From DATIXD01 sp035518875 (lineage in GTDB: Bacteria > Pseudomonadota > Gammaproteobacteria > Methylococcales > Methylococcaceae), in the NCBI GenBank assembly GCA_035518875.1, contig DATIXD010000275.1:1-5570 (forward strand): 5,570 nucleotides of DNA, given 5' to 3'. Position numbers and translations under genes: made by a program. This document shows, piece by piece, positions 4,616 through 5,570 of this stretch. Each line of letters opens with the position of its first letter. Within the stretch, counting starts at the first letter, position 1. The notes under the pieces were generated by a model that searched no databases, had not been told where the DNA came from, and worked only from the letters and a program-made list of their open reading frames with translations.

Positions 4616-5570
4616 TCATGCGGCGTAACGGACGTGTGGCGGGTGGAAGTACGAACAGATGCGTGCTGGTCTGCGCTGCAGTGAGCGCAGCACCGATGTT
4701 GTTGCCTTCACCTAGTGCTCTTGCGTATTTGGCTTCGGCTGGTTCTTCAATTGCTGCTTGAGGTCGTTGTCGAGATACTCGTCGGAATTGTGTTCCGGCG
4801 CATAGGCGGGCAAGAATACCAGTTCGATGTCGTCGCGATGTTCCGCCACCCAGTTCCGCACCGTCACCGCGTGGTGGACCCGGAGGTTATCGACGATCAG
4901 GAACAGCTTACCCGCTGCCCCTCAATGAGGCGGCGCAGAAAGGCGATGAATAGGTTTGCGTTCAACGCTCCCTTGAAACACATGAACCGCATCAGCCCAC
5001 GGTCGTTCACCGCCGAGATCATGCTGGTGCTCAGCTTCTTCGCCGTCCAGCGTACCACCGGGGTCTGTCCTTTCGGCGCGTAGCCGCAGCCAACCAGGTC
5101 CTGATTGCTGACACCGATTTCATCGCCCCAGAAGATCAAAGCCTTCTCACGTTTCGCCCGGCGGGCGATCTTGGGGAATTCCTGATCCAGCCAACGCGCG
5201 ATCGCCGCATCAGAGCGTTGCGTGGCGCGAGAGAGCGGCTTTTGCGGCGTCAAACCCCAGCGCGACAGATAAAGCTGCACGGTCGATAGACCCAGCTCCT
5301 TGCCCAGCCTACGACGGATCAGTTCGCGCACCGCGCCCGCCGTCCATAATGCGTACGGCAGATTCAATTGCTCGGGGTACTTGTCTGTGATCCAGCCTCG
5401 CACACGTCCTGCCTCGACCGGCGTCAGCAGACCCCGGACCTTGCGTGCAGAGACACGACGACCGTCAAGTAAGCCCTCGTCGCCCGAGCCCGCATGGCGC
5501 TGCAGCCACGGGTTCACTGCCTGGCGACTGGCGCCCACCGCTTCCGCAGCCTCGCTTTGTGACTTTCCCA
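4616..5570 (-). pseudogene. IS630-family transposase, frameshifted and with an internal amber codon (5' end outside window)
   Basis: From the window edge the minus strand reads GKSQSEAAEAVGASRQAVNP (helix-turn-helix), which continues upstream of the GTG at 5538, so that GTG is not the true start. The protein then runs through a linker (WGLTPQKPLSRATQ) to the first catalytic Asp in ALIFWGDEIGVSN (codon at 5124-5122). A one-base loss near 4917-4926 (after RLIEG) shifts the frame. In the next frame the second Asp (LIVDN, codon 4891-4889) and the Glu (SDEYL, codon 4780-4778) follow, with 36 residues between them. A TAG at 4714-4712 then replaces a sense codon in the tail, whose last part VLRSLQRRPARICSYF ends at the TGA at 4618-4616. 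All three DDE residues survive, so inactivation looks recent. The terminal repeat probably lies within about 4575-4610. The first frame alone would give a truncated protein lacking two of the three catalytic residues. Confidence 0.88.

Noticed and set aside
4715..5083. A 122-codon plus-strand frame with a hydrophobic N-terminus
   Set aside because: It is antisense to the catalytic part of the IS630 transposase, and the hydrophobic look comes from the complement of that coding sequence.

Overview
The window looks like an IS-rich accessory region (plasmid or genomic island) of an alphaproteobacterium, most likely an acetic acid bacterium (Acetobacteraceae). The organism call is an inference. 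It rests on a membrane-type FAD sugar/polyol dehydrogenase pair of the Gluconobacter fructose/sorbitol dehydrogenase type, and on the mix of IS66, IS701, IS21, IS3 and IS630 family remnants around it. No rRNA, tRNA, CRISPR array or phage gene is visible.

Layout. Positions 1-1123 hold the left part of an IS66-family element on the minus strand: a broken tnpA, an intact tnpB, and the first 12 codons of tnpC running off the window. An internal piece of an IS701-family transposase (about 562-869) sits inside tnpA. At 1132 a plus-strand IS21-family left end begins. It carries two spaced repeats and the first 19 or so codons of istA, which then fuse in frame to a piece of an IS3-family orfA. That piece stops within about 12 bp of the next gene's stop codon. 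Positions 1423-3679 (minus strand) encode the only intact non-mobile genes: the small subunit (Tat signal, FAD-SLDH family) and the large GMC flavoprotein subunit of a sugar dehydrogenase. The two genes overlap by 8 bp and the large subunit starts at TTG. A visibly AT-rich gap with a weak candidate promoter lies upstream (3680-3905). From about 3915 to 4273 there is a second, different IS3-family remnant. Positions 4274-4615 hold no gene but two clear inverted repeats. Positions 4616-5570 are an IS630-family transposase broken by one frameshift and one in-frame amber codon.

How it works together. In the known relatives the small subunit escorts the folded FAD large subunit through the Tat pathway. 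A triheme cytochrome c subunit then anchors the complex in the inner membrane and passes electrons to ubiquinone. The cytochrome gene is expected directly downstream (order S-L-C) or between S and L (order S-C-L). Neither place holds one: S and L overlap, and IS debris begins right after L. The dehydrogenase is therefore an orphaned SL pair, which must borrow a cytochrome subunit, use another acceptor, or be non-functional.

I found no convincing new defence or regulatory system. The points of interest are the orphaned dehydrogenase and the unusual mosaic junctions between IS fragments.
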